A stretch of 64,000 bases of DNA from contig NZ_FXTN01000012.1 in NCBI RefSeq assembly GCF_900182595.1, forward strand, positions 124,001-188,000, given 5' to 3'. The position numbers and the translations under genes are program-made. The number at the start of each line of letters is the position of its first letter. The stretch's first letter is position 1. Source of the DNA: Pedobacter westerhofensis (GTDB lineage: Bacteria > Bacteroidota > Bacteroidia > Sphingobacteriales > Sphingobacteriaceae). Below are positions 16,383-24,190 of the stretch, one piece after another. A model generated the notes under the pieces. It ran no database searches and was not told the DNA's origin. It saw only the letters and a program-made list of their open reading frames with translations.

Positions 16383-16952
16383 ATGAACAATAGTAAAACA
16401 ACAGAATTATCTGCGAAACAGCGTGAAGAACTGCTGAGTATATTAAAAGCACGTTTTGAAAAAAATCAGCACCGTCATGAAGGCTATGAATGGGACAAAG
16501 TTGAGGCAAAGCTTGAAGCAAATCCCTCAAAACTGTGGTCACTGAATGAAATGGAACAAACAGGTGGTGAGCCTGATGTTGTTGACTATGATCAGAAAAC
16601 GGGTGACTTTATTTTCTGTGACTGTTCAGCAAAAAGCCCTGCCGGACGCAGAAGCGTTTGTTATGACAGAGAAGGACTGGAATCCAGGAAAGAGCACCGG
16701 CCTGAAAATAACGCTATGGACATGGCAACCGCGATGGGGATTGAAGTTTTGTCTGAGGAGCAATACCGTAACCTGCAGAAAATGGGGAAATTTGACACCA
16801 AAACTTCAAGCTGGATAAAAGCACCGGCAGATATCAGGAAATTGGGGGGCGGGCTGTTTGCAGAATTTCGTTATGGACAGGTCTTCGTTTATCATAATGG
16901 CGCACAATCGTATTATGCTGCAAGAGGGTTCAGGGCGGTGCTGGCAGTTTAA
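16383..16952 (+). CDS. DUF4256 domain protein
   Basis: A 189-residue cytoplasmic protein matching the DUF4256 family over its whole length: KARFEKNQHRHEGYEWDKV near the start, then LEANPSKLWSLNEMEQTGGE, then DGDFIFCDCS-like and RRSVCYDREGLESRK segments, and AMGIEVLSEEQYRNLQKMG in the second half. The function of the family is unknown. Two cysteines in IFCDC and one in SVCYD could matter for redox or metal binding. It is divergent from the CoiA-like gene. Confidence 0.9.
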   Translation: MNNSKTTELSAKQREELLSILKARFEKNQHRHEGYEWDKVEAKLEANPSKLWSLNEMEQTGGEPDVVDYDQKTGDFIFCDCSAKSPAGRRSVCYDREGLESRKEHRPENNAMDMATAMGIEVLSEEQYRNLQKMGKFDTKTSSWIKAPADIRKLGGGLFAEFRYGQVFVYHNGAQSYYAARGFRAVLAV

Positions 16953-16994
16953 ATTGCAATATCAGGCATGATGATAGGTTTGCAACTTTAGGAG

Positions 16995-17035
16995 TGTGAT
17001 ATAAGTATGCGTTTTGGCTTCATACTTATATCACA
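16995..17035. terminator. Perfect hairpin between convergent DUF4256 and msrA genes
   Basis: Fifteen-base arms TGTGATATAAGTATG (16995-17009) and CATACTTATATCACA (17021-17035) pair perfectly around an 11-base loop. There is no T-run, but the position between two convergent genes supports a shared 3'-end structure. Confidence 0.6.
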
Positions 17036-17051
17036 TTCAGATGTTGGTTAT

Positions 17052-17552
17052 TTAGCTCAGTGTCCACTCAGGCCTTTCGAAATGGCAGGTATAGCCGTAT
17101 GGATTTTTTTGCAGATAATCCTGATGTTCCTGTTCGGCATTCCAGAAATCTGATACAGGAACCACTTCAGTAACGATTTTACCCGGCCACTTACCTGATG
17201 CTTCCATATCAGCAATCAGTGTTTCTGCAGTTTCCTTCTGCGTTTCGTCAGCAAAGAAAATGGCAGAACGGTAGGACGTGCCTATATCGTTGCCTTGTCT
17301 GTTTCTTGTAGTTGGGTCGTGGATCTGGAAGAAATATTCCAGCAATCCACGGTATGATAAAATTGCGGGATCAAATGTGATTTCAATGCCTTCAGCATGC
17401 GTTCCATGGTTACGGTAGGTTGCATTGGGCACATCACCACCAGTATATCCAACAACAGTTGAAAGTACGCCCGGATAATGACGGAACAAATCTTCTACAC
17501 CCCAAAAACAACCGCCGGCAAGAATGGCTTTTTCAGTACTCATATTTTTCAT
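17052..17552 (-). CDS. msrA: Peptide-methionine (S)-S-oxide reductase MsrA
   Basis: MsrA repairs the S form of methionine sulfoxide. The catalytic motif GGCFWGVEDLF is at about residues 12-22 with its cysteine. It continues with GVLSTVVGYTGGDVPNATY, HAEGIEITFDP and YRSAIFFADE, all standard for the family, and ends with HQDYLQKNPYGYTCHF. Length (166) is typical for a single-domain enzyme; no MsrB is attached or adjacent. It has no signal peptide and acts in the cytoplasm. Confidence 0.97.
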   Translation of the reverse strand: MKNMSTEKAILAGGCFWGVEDLFRHYPGVLSTVVGYTGGDVPNATYRNHGTHAEGIEITFDPAILSYRGLLEYFFQIHDPTTRNRQGNDIGTSYRSAIFFADETQKETAETLIADMEASGKWPGKIVTEVVPVSDFWNAEQEHQDYLQKNPYGYTCHFERPEWTLS

Positions 17553-17644
17553 TTTAGTTTCAGTAAAGGTACGGCGCTAAAATGTAAATGAAAACATTTA
17601 AAATCATCCGATTCTAATAAAAAAGGCATTTCTAAGATTATTGA

Positions 17645-17680
17645 GCCCTGCATCAAACCTGGAACAGCCTGATGCAGGGC
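17645..17680 (-). terminator. Hairpin after tatA
   Basis: Eleven-base perfect arms GCCCTGCATCA (17645-17655) and TGATGCAGGGC (17670-17680) lie directly after the tatA stop codon. No strong T-run follows on the minus strand. Confidence 0.6.
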
Positions 17681-17686
17681 AATATT

Positions 17687-17872
17687 TTAAACCTCTTTTT
17701 GAACTTTGGGTTCTTCGGTACCTTCCTGTCCGTCTTTAAATTCTTTCATTCCTTTTCCAAGGCCTCTCATCAGTTCAGGTATTTTCTTTCCCCCAAATAA
17801 AAAGAGGACAGCTACTGCTACGATAATCAGTTCGGGGCCGCCAAGCAGGGCAGCGATTGTTGTATTTAACAT
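17687..17872 (-). CDS. tatA: Sec-independent translocase subunit TatA/E
   Basis: A 61-residue protein with the TatA layout: a short N-terminal hydrophobic helix (GGPELIIVAVAVLFLFGGKK, with the FGGKKIPEL hinge), then an amphipathic helix containing RGLGKGMKEFK, then a short charged tail. TatA polymerises in the inner membrane to form the Tat protein channel. TatC is not in this window. A Tat-type signal is visible on the asparaginase-family protein at the left edge, so the organism uses the pathway. Confidence 0.93.
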   Translation of the reverse strand: MLNTTIAALLGGPELIIVAVAVLFLFGGKKIPELMRGLGKGMKEFKDGQEGTEEPKVQKEV

Positions 17873-17953
17873 ATGTTTTTCAGGTTTATAGTTAATTCAA
17901 AGTTCACTTACGCATAAAAGATCATATTGGTTCTCAGAATTAAGCAGGTTGCA

Positions 17954-17982
17954 TTGCATGCCCGGATTTTGTGATAGCTTTG
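17954..17982 (+). promoter_or_regulatory. Bacteroidota-type promoter of the 79-residue gene
   Basis: TTG (17954-17956), an 18-base spacer and TAGCTTTG (17975-17982) match TTG-N18/20-TAnnTTTG. Transcription would begin near 17988, which excludes upstream start codons and decides the start of the next gene at 18009. Confidence 0.65.
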
Positions 17983-18008
17983 CGATGAAAAAGCACAGCA
18001 TAAAAACC

Positions 18009-18248
18009 ATGCAATATATATACGAAGATCACTACAAAGGCAAGCCAAGAAAATTACTCGTACTGCTGCTAAATGAAGGGCAGGAATACCGTGTATTCTG
18101 GGATGCCGATTTTCTGGGTTCGATCAAACCTGTGCGTGATGAAGATGGCTTGCTGATCTGGCGAACCGAGTATAATATCCTGAAACCTATTGCCGGAAAA
18201 ATTGGAGCATATATTTCAGGATCTCAAACTATACCTAAGCAAAAATAG
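18009..18248 (+). CDS. Small protein of unknown function
   Basis: A 79-residue cytoplasmic protein. The reading frame is open back to 17949, but the promoter at 17954-17982 lies inside that extension, so the ATG at 18009 (MQYIYEDHYKG) is chosen. I do not recognise a family. The sequence has a hydrophobic core LLVLLLNEGQEYRVFWDADF and otherwise alternates charged and hydrophobic residues, suggesting a small beta-rich globular protein. It precedes the EcsC-like gene by 26 bp and may be transcribed with it. Confidence 0.65.
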   Translation: MQYIYEDHYKGKPRKLLVLLLNEGQEYRVFWDADFLGSIKPVRDEDGLLIWRTEYNILKPIAGKIGAYISGSQTIPKQK

Positions 18249-18274
18249 GGCTTGGTTTTTGCTGGTTCGGTTGT

Positions 18275-19039
18275 ATGACGCCATATGAAAATCAGGCCTA
18301 TATGCAGCTACAGTTTTGGCAGCTAAAAATGCTGAAAAAGCCATCTTTTACAGATACGGTATCTAAAACTGTGCAGGATAAATTCAATAGTGTTATACCT
18401 GAAAAGGTTCATGAAGTGATTACCTCGACGATTGAGAATATGATCAAAGCAGTATTATTTGGTGCAAAATATTCCACTTCCAGTTCTCCTGAACCTACTG
18501 CTTCCTTACAATTCCGGGAATCCCGGATAAAAAAACAGATAAGTTTTTATCAGAAAACAGCAAGCCTTGAAGGTGCAATAACCGGTGCGGGAGGTATATT
18601 GCTTGGACTGGCAGATTTTCCGCTGCTGCTTACGCTAAAGCTCAAATTGCTGTTTGACATTGCCGCCACTTATGGTTATGACGTTCAAGATTACAGGGAA
18701 AGGCTTTATCTTTTGTATTTGTTCCAGCTGGCATTTTCAAGTCAGCATCACAGAAATGACGTGTACCAGCTTGTCTCGGGTTGGCAGGGGTATAGCCAGT
18801 CGCTGCCCGAAAATGTTGAAGAGTTTGACTGGCGGAAGTTCCAGCAGGAATACCGTGATTATATAGATCTTTCCAAGATGGCGCAGCTTCTTCCCTTCAT
18901 CGGAGCTGCTGTAGGGGCAATTGCCAACTATAAGCTGATTGCACAGTTAGGTGACACTGCTATGAATGGCTACCGGATGCGCAAACTGAGCCAGCTGCAG
19001 ATTTTAAACACAAAAAGCGCTAAATGGCGCCTTTTGTAA
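18275..19039 (+). CDS. EcsC family protein
   Basis: A 254-residue protein matching the EcsC domain, a family named after the third gene of the Bacillus ecs ABC operon and of unclear function. The diagnostic stretch is TASLEGAITGAGGILLGLAD followed by FPLLLTLKLKLLFDIAATYG, then LYLLYLFQLAF and a C-terminal QLLPFIGAAVGAIANYKLI segment with helix-breaking glycines. Several stretches are hydrophobic enough for membrane association. No ABC transporter is adjacent. It is convergent with the metalloprotease gene. Confidence 0.85.
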   Translation: MTPYENQAYMQLQFWQLKMLKKPSFTDTVSKTVQDKFNSVIPEKVHEVITSTIENMIKAVLFGAKYSTSSSPEPTASLQFRESRIKKQISFYQKTASLEGAITGAGGILLGLADFPLLLTLKLKLLFDIAATYGYDVQDYRERLYLLYLFQLAFSSQHHRNDVYQLVSGWQGYSQSLPENVEEFDWRKFQQEYRDYIDLSKMAQLLPFIGAAVGAIANYKLIAQLGDTAMNGYRMRKLSQLQILNTKSAKWRLL

Positions 19040-19055
19040 TCAGGTAAGATTTACA

Positions 19056-21536
19056 TTAACCGATAGGGGCACCTGCCGGCATGGTTTCTACCGGGGCGGG
19101 CTGAAATTTATCGGGGTTTTGTTCAAACTGTGCGATCTGCTGTAAACCAAAAAGATAGTCGCCCTTAAGAGATAGATCAGTTGCGCCTGCTTCTGCTGTG
19201 CCCATCCATTTTTTCAGCGCATTTACTTCTGCCAATGCCTGTGCCCGTACATAGTCGGGCGCCTGCGCATCTGCTGCGAGCGTCAGCAATTTCTTGAGCA
19301 TGGTCATTTTCACCATTTTCTGTAATTCACCCTTATATCCTGTGGCAGGTGTTGCTTTCCAGGTCTGAGCTGTAAGTTTATCGATCACCGCAAGCAATCC
19401 CGGCTGAGCGGCATCTCTTGCGTGATATTCTACCAGGCGCGCCGCACGTTCGGCATCAAGCAGATAGGAGAGTGTTACGCCCGCGATAGATTCCGCAGCG
19501 CCAATCGGATCAAAGGTGACCCCTGTATATCCCTGAAAGTTTTCTTTCGTGCGCGAATATCCTTCAGGATAAGGTGCCAGCTGGCGGATGAGCTTTTCAG
19601 GCAGGGCCAGGGCATCCGGAGCAATCGTGCTCATCAGCGCATCAAAAGCTTTCCACTGCGCTGCAGGTGCAATCAGTTGCGTAGGCGTTTGTCCGTCGCC
19701 GCGCAGGGCATACCTGAAATCGAGCCCGCCTAATATATGGGCGGTGGCATCGATCTGGTAGCGGTGCAGCAAATAAACGGGGACCAGCACTTCTTCCATG
19801 GTAGCCATCGGTGTACCTGCAGGAATTGCTTTCTCAGAAAAATCTGCCAGTACTTTTTTGCGCACTGCCATTAACCGGGTCAGCTCTGCCGTAGGGTCGG
19901 CACCGTTGTCCCATTGTGCAGTCTGCGGATGTACGGTGAGGTCAAACATGAAAACCTGGTTTTGCTTGAGGGATTCCTGCATGATTTTCTCCAAACCGGC
20001 CTTTTCATCAGTGCCTTCAGGGAACTGAGCATATGCCCACATGACCGCACGTTTGTCCCAGCTGCCGATATTTTTTGCATAGGCATCAGAAATATCAACT
20101 TTTCCATCTGCCTTGAGGGTTACTTTTGGAAAGGGGTAATCAGTAACAGATGCCCTGTTGTTCACGCTGGCAAGGTGGTTATGGTAAAACCCAAGTGTAT
20201 GTGCAATTTCATGGGCCGACAGCTGTCTGATCCTGGCCAATGCCATATCTACGGCCAGCTGAGGGGCATTTTTGTCATCGCCATAGATCTGTGTAAGTCC
20301 CTGAAAGATCAGGAAATCCTGACGGTCGCGCATCGATCCCAGTGAAACTTCACCTTTAATGATCTCGCCGGTGCGGGGGTCAAAGATCCCTACACCATTT
20401 GAATACCCTCGCGTGGGGCGGTGTACCCAGTTGACAACGCTGTACCGGATGTCCATTGGGTCGGCACCTTCAGGCATTTCCTTCACCTGGAACGCATTTT
20501 TAAAACCCGCTGCTTCAAAGGCCTGGTTCCACCAGGAGCCCCCTTCTATTAAAGCTTTTTTGATATCGTCAGGTGCTCCCCGGTCAACATAATACACGAT
20601 GGGCTTTACCACTTCACTTATCGCTTCATTTGGGTTCTTTTTCTCCAGGCGCCATCTTCTCACAAACTTTTTCACCAGGGGCTGGTCAAGCGGCGTAGCA
20701 AAATCAAAGTAGTCCATGGAGTTGAAACCAGACCGGGGGTCATACACCCTTGGTTTATAATTATTGTCTGGCAGTTCAATAAAGGACTGGTGTGTTCTGA
20801 TCGTTACTGATGAAGGGTCTGGCGCCGTTTGTGGCGTTCCTGGTCCGCCGCTAAAATAACTTCTTTCCGCTGCGCCATTACCGCTAAAAGTGAGCATAGC
20901 TTCGAATTCGGTGTTTTTAGGGAAGTTTTTTGTATTGGCCATATACAGAGAGGATCTTGATTCATCTATCCGGTATGCGCTTCCCGCTGCTGCCGCAGTT
21001 CTCGGGGCACCGGGAAAGAAAGCCGAAGTGTTCTTTCCAATCCTGTCTGCAACCTTATGGCTGTCCCGCATCAGAAAGGGCGTGATATCTATCAATACTT
21101 TGCTGCCTTCAATGGCCAGAGGCGTAAAGCCCCAGATAATGGATTGTGGAAAGGATTCTTCAACAAGTTTGGTTTCGTATGGATTTTTGCTGATTGCACG
21201 GTAGTCATAATTGGGCAGCGTGAGCATGATCTTATTTTCAACGCGGATGAATTTGGCAATCCGGTAGCCACCGATATTACCTCTGTCGCCAGCACCTCCG
21301 CCACCTGCAGGCAGCGTATTTACATATAGGAACTCCTGGTCCAGCTTGTCAACCTCAAGGAGGATACGAGAGGATTTTTCATCATAATAAAAATTAAAGT
21401 ATCCTTCGTACTTTTTTAGTCCCTGTGTTGCCGAGGAGAGAGATGAAGACGGGGAATTGCCCTGGCTTTTTACCTGTGCGATGGAAAATTTGCCAATAAT
21501 AAGCAATCCCATCAAAAATGTGAGCGATAATTTCAT
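19056..21536 (-). CDS. Large secreted zinc metalloprotease (DUF5117/DUF5118/DUF4953 type)
   Basis: An 826-residue protein with an N-terminal signal peptide. Residues 40-90 and 100-290 match the DUF5118 and DUF5117 N-terminal regions (YEGYFNFYYDEKSSRILLEV; LTFSGNG). The catalytic domain holds the zinc motif HEIAHTLGFYHNH at about 443-455, a metzincin-like HExxHxxGxxH. Downstream regions HILGGLDFRYALRGDG and EGYSRTKENFQGYTG are typical of this Bacteroidota family. It probably degrades proteins or peptides in the periplasm or outside. It has no obvious operon partner. Confidence 0.92.
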   Translation of the reverse strand: MKLSLTFLMGLLIIGKFSIAQVKSQGNSPSSSLSSATQGLKKYEGYFNFYYDEKSSRILLEVDKLDQEFLYVNTLPAGGGGAGDRGNIGGYRIAKFIRVENKIMLTLPNYDYRAISKNPYETKLVEESFPQSIIWGFTPLAIEGSKVLIDITPFLMRDSHKVADRIGKNTSAFFPGAPRTAAAAGSAYRIDESRSSLYMANTKNFPKNTEFEAMLTFSGNGAAERSYFSGGPGTPQTAPDPSSVTIRTHQSFIELPDNNYKPRVYDPRSGFNSMDYFDFATPLDQPLVKKFVRRWRLEKKNPNEAISEVVKPIVYYVDRGAPDDIKKALIEGGSWWNQAFEAAGFKNAFQVKEMPEGADPMDIRYSVVNWVHRPTRGYSNGVGIFDPRTGEIIKGEVSLGSMRDRQDFLIFQGLTQIYGDDKNAPQLAVDMALARIRQLSAHEIAHTLGFYHNHLASVNNRASVTDYPFPKVTLKADGKVDISDAYAKNIGSWDKRAVMWAYAQFPEGTDEKAGLEKIMQESLKQNQVFMFDLTVHPQTAQWDNGADPTAELTRLMAVRKKVLADFSEKAIPAGTPMATMEEVLVPVYLLHRYQIDATAHILGGLDFRYALRGDGQTPTQLIAPAAQWKAFDALMSTIAPDALALPEKLIRQLAPYPEGYSRTKENFQGYTGVTFDPIGAAESIAGVTLSYLLDAERAARLVEYHARDAAQPGLLAVIDKLTAQTWKATPATGYKGELQKMVKMTMLKKLLTLAADAQAPDYVRAQALAEVNALKKWMGTAEAGATDLSLKGDYLFGLQQIAQFEQNPDKFQPAPVETMPAGAPIG

Positions 21537-21907
21537 TGTAAGCGTTACTGGTTAGGTTATGTGTTGATTAGGTCCGTAATCTTGCAGATAATCGTAAATA
21601 TAGAGAGGAATTGTTTTAATGAAGCAATAGAAAAGGCCTTACTTTGTAACTTTAATGAATAAATAGTGAAATAAAAAGTGTTTATTCCACTTTATTGCTT
21701 CTTGTGAATATATTTCTGGAATATTTTCTTCTTTTTATCCGAAAAGCAATACTCCAATGTAATTCTTAAGTTGATGCTGTTTAGAAAAACCTAATGTTCA
21801 ACCAGTTTTTGTCGGAATGGTATTAAGTTGCCTGCAGATATGAATTCATCCACATGTTTCATATTTTAAAATTTGTTTTATTTATTGAAATTAAGCTTTA
21901 AATTTGT
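21537..21907. other. Non-coding AT-rich stretch
   Basis: About 370 bases between the metalloprotease and the HigB remnant hold no convincing gene, tRNA or strong hairpin. The only notable element is a -7-like octamer at its right end. Confidence 0.6.
21899..21906 (+). promoter_or_regulatory. -7-like octamer TAAATTTG before the HigB remnant
   Basis: It matches TAnnTTTG exactly, with TTG 23 bases upstream of it. It lies immediately before the ATG at 21908, so a transcript made from it would begin after that ATG. Either it is not the promoter of the toxin, or the upstream ATG is no longer used. Confidence 0.35.
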
Positions 21908-22200
21908 ATGGTAATTATTAAGAAAGGGACATTAAGTGATTTTGCCTCCCGTTATCGGGCTCCGCAAAATCTTTGAATAACTGGTATAAAGAAGTCAGCG
22001 CAGCTGACTGGAGCAAAATGTCGGATATACGAAAGCATTTTAACACGGTTGATTATGTAGGGAATGACAGGTATGTCTTTAATATTAAAGGAAATATATA
22101 CAGGCTGGTTACGATGATATTTTTTGACGAACGCACCTTGTTTATTCGTTTTATAGGAACGCACAAGCAATATGATCAAATTAATTGTTCAACTATTTAA
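21908..22200 (+). pseudogene. higB: HigB-type toxin, frameshifted
   Basis: The first frame, from the ATG at 21908, reads a HigB-like start (MVIIKKGTLSDFASRYRAP) and hits TGA at 21974. The rest of the toxin continues in another frame from 21973: WYKEVSAADWSKM, then YVGNDRYVFNIKGNIYRLV and FIRFIGTHKQYDQIN, all typical of HigB mRNA interferases. One missing T in the run at 21972-21974 (CTTT for CTTTT) would restore a continuous frame giving QNLLNNWYKEV. The intact antitoxin follows 12 bp later. A sequencing error, or an internal TTG start at 21973, would make this a working or shortened toxin instead. Confidence 0.75.
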
Positions 22201-22212
22201 TTTCAAAAAAAG

Positions 22213-22599
22213 ATGATTAATAAAATTAGAAATGAAGCCCAATACAATCAGATCATGGTCCTGATTGAAGCTTTTATCAAAAAAGCAACAGAAGGCGGGG
22301 GTTTTAGCTCTCTTTCAGAATCAGACGCTAATGAACTGCAGCAGCTGAGCGTACTCGCAGAGCAGTACGAAGATGACGTTCTTAAATTAATGCCCTTACC
22401 ATTGTCTATCAATTCGCTGGTGTTGCATAAGATCAGTGAACTAAACGTCACCCAGGCAAAGATGGCAGAAATGCTGGGTTTAGGGACCTCAAAGCTTTCT
22501 CAGATACTGAGTGGCAAGAGAGAGCCTGATCTACCATTTTTAAAAGCAGTTCATGGCAAGTTGGGAATCAGCGGCGATTTTCTGCTGGAAAATGCCTGA
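22213..22599 (+). CDS. higA: HigA-type antitoxin, XRE-like HTH
   Basis: A 128-residue antitoxin. Residues 1-70 are a helical region that neutralises toxin in this family (RNEAQYNQIMVLIEAFIKKA and LSVLAEQYEDDVLKLMPLP). The C-terminal half is a helix-turn-helix, seen as TQAKMAEMLGLGTSKLSQIL followed by SGKREPDLPFLKAVHGKLGI. It belongs to the toxin-first HigBA arrangement and would repress the operon. It is intact while its toxin is broken. Confidence 0.87.
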   Translation: MINKIRNEAQYNQIMVLIEAFIKKATEGGGFSSLSESDANELQQLSVLAEQYEDDVLKLMPLPLSINSLVLHKISELNVTQAKMAEMLGLGTSKLSQILSGKREPDLPFLKAVHGKLGISGDFLLENA

Positions 22600-22626
22600 T
22601 GCCGCCGCTGTGAATTTTACCTGCTG

Positions 22627-22965
22627 CTATAAAAAGTCTTCCCGGTGCGGGCTAAATACATCCACTAAAATTCCCGCTTCTTTGCAAATTACACCATGTT
22701 CTGCATTTGGTGGTACATAGAAACCATCGCCCTGCTGCAGCGTCTTTTGTTCACCGGCAATACTGGCTTCAAAAACCCCGCTTTCAACATAACTGATCTG
22801 AGTATGGTGGTGCTGGTGGAGTACACCGATGGCGCCTTGCTCAAATTTAACTTTCACCATCATGATCCGGTCGTCATAGCCGAATACCTGACGCTGAATA
22901 CCATTGCCCAGATCCTGCCAGGCTGTTTCTGCTGCAATCTGGAATATATTTCCCTGTATCATCAT
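22627..22965 (-). CDS. Single-domain cupin, KdgF-like
   Basis: A 112-residue cupin with metal ligands in order: HQHHHTQISYVESGVFE (H, H, H and E region) and the second motif GDGFYVPPNAEHGVICKE. The order and the FSPHREDFL ending closely resemble KdgF, which linearises unsaturated uronates from pectin and alginate breakdown. No other uronate gene is nearby, so it may instead serve another sugar-acid reaction. It lies 7 bp after the ElaA-like gene on the same strand. Start ATG at 22965 or 22962. Confidence 0.82.
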   Translation of the reverse strand: MMIQGNIFQIAAETAWQDLGNGIQRQVFGYDDRIMMVKVKFEQGAIGVLHQHHHTQISYVESGVFEASIAGEQKTLQQGDGFYVPPNAEHGVICKEAGILVDVFSPHREDFL

Positions 22966-22972
22966 CTGTAAA

Positions 22973-23425
22973 TTAGTTTGCTGGCCTGATCATGTGCACA
23001 TGATCAATACCATCTTCATCATAAAAATCTTCCTCGCTTACAAAACCGAACGACTCATAAAAAGCTTTCAGATATAACTGAGCACCTATTTTGATCGGGT
23101 TATTGCCATTAAGGCGAATGCAGTTTTCGATTGCCAGTTGTACCAGCTGTTTGCCAAAACCTTTGCCTCTTGCAGCCTGGCTGCTAACAATCCTTCCAAT
23201 GGAAGCCTGTACAAAGGTAAGGCCTGCAGGAGCAATCCTGGCGTAGGCCATCAGTTCCTTGTTTTGGTATAACATTAGATGCTGGCATTCCTGATCCTTA
23301 TTATCCATATCCAGGAAGATACAGTTTTGTTCTACCACGAATATTTCACTTCTCAATCTGAGTATGGCATAAAGCTCCTTTGGTGTGAGCGCTTCAAAAG
23401 GCTTACATAATTCCGTAAATTCCAT
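22973..23425 (-). CDS. GNAT family N-acetyltransferase, ElaA type
   Basis: A 150-residue acetyltransferase. The N-terminal LYAILRLRSEIFVVEQNC and the acetyl-CoA-binding loop around ARGKGFGKQLVQLAIENC (Q/RxxGxG/A type) fix the GNAT fold. The LRSEIFVVEQ segment is characteristic of the ElaA subfamily. The acceptor is unknown. It is the upstream gene of a two-gene unit with the cupin. Confidence 0.9.
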   Translation of the reverse strand: MEFTELCKPFEALTPKELYAILRLRSEIFVVEQNCIFLDMDNKDQECQHLMLYQNKELMAYARIAPAGLTFVQASIGRIVSSQAARGKGFGKQLVQLAIENCIRLNGNNPIKIGAQLYLKAFYESFGFVSEEDFYDEDGIDHVHMIRPAN

Positions 23426-23566
23426 GTTTATAAATTAACTGCTATTTTTTAGAAATGTGAACCTTTCCCATAAAGGCAGCATTTCTTTGATATCCATTAA
23501 ATTTTAAAGATAGCTTAAAAATAATACGGACAGAAATATGGCGCTTCGTCAATCCGTTAAGGGGCC

Positions 23567-23594
23567 TGTATATTACGCATAAGTGTAATATACA
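23567..23594. repeat. Inverted repeat in a non-coding region
   Basis: TGTATATTAC (23567-23576) and GTAATATACA (23585-23594) pair perfectly around an eight-base loop, about 100 bp before the chorismate mutase gene. A terminator is unlikely (no T-run); an operator or chance symmetry remain possible. Confidence 0.35.
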
Positions 23595-23693
23595 TCGCAG
23601 TCATCTCATCAGTGTTAAACTGTATATCTCTGACAATAATATTATGTGTTTTTCGTATAATAAGTGTTCAGTTATATTAAACCAATTTAAAAA

Positions 23694-24062
23694 ATGAAAA
23701 AATCTAAGTATATTTTAGCTCTAATAATGATTTGTTGTTTAGGTACTTACGCGCAATCCGTCCCCGTGAAAAAAGCAGAAACCAAAGATATGACCCTTGA
23801 AATGCATCGTAAAAAGATCGATTCTTTAGATCAGACACTGATAAAAGTTCTGGGAGAAAGAGAGAGAATTGTTAAAGAAATCGGAATTTATAAAGCCAAA
23901 AACAATATCCCTGCCTTGCAGGCATCGCGTTTTCAGCAAGTCCTAGACAGGGCAATTGCCGCCGGAAAAAAAGAAGGGTTATCTGAAGAATTTGTGACAG
24001 AATTTTTAAATGCGCTGCATAAAGAAAGTTTACGCATTGAAGAAGCCTTAATACAAAAATAA
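23694..24062 (+). CDS. Exported AroQ-type chorismate mutase
   Basis: A 122-residue protein with a Sec signal peptide (KYILALIMICCLGTYAQS) and a mature all-helical AroQ domain: HRKKIDSLDQTLIKVLGERE, VKEIGIYKAKNNIP, then FQQVLDRAIAAGKKEGLS and EFLNALHKESLRIEEALI. These carry the Arg, Lys and Gln ligand pattern of chorismate mutase, which turns chorismate into prephenate. The signal sends it to the periplasm, where no chorismate is expected, so its role is unclear; exported mutases are known in some bacteria and nematodes. It is monocistronic with its own terminator. Confidence 0.87.
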   Translation: MKKSKYILALIMICCLGTYAQSVPVKKAETKDMTLEMHRKKIDSLDQTLIKVLGERERIVKEIGIYKAKNNIPALQASRFQQVLDRAIAAGKKEGLSEEFVTEFLNALHKESLRIEEALIQK

Positions 24063-24101
24063 CAGCGGGCAAGATCTTATACGCAAATTGTTATCTGTTA
24101 C

Positions 24102-24129
24102 AGCCGGAAAAATCCGGCTTTTTTTTTGT
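24102..24129 (+). terminator. Rho-independent terminator after the chorismate mutase gene
   Basis: Arms AGCCGGA (24102-24108) and TCCGGCT (24113-24119) with a four-base loop, followed by a long T-run. Confidence 0.92.
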
Positions 24130-24153
24130 TTTTTTATTAACTAAATAATTTAG

Positions 24154-24161
24154 TATTTTTG
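24154..24161 (+). promoter_or_regulatory. -7 promoter element TATTTTTG of the Panacea gene
   Basis: Exact TAnnTTTG match, 30 bp before the ATG at 24191. The nearest TTG lies 25 bases upstream, longer than the usual spacer, and overlaps the T-run of the preceding terminator. Confidence 0.45.
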
Positions 24162-24190
24162 TATGAGAAAGATCTTATAACAGCAGCACA

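Noticed and set aside
21971..21976. Programmed ribosomal frameshift in higB
   Set aside because: No slippery heptamer or downstream stem is visible, so a deletion or reading error is more likely.
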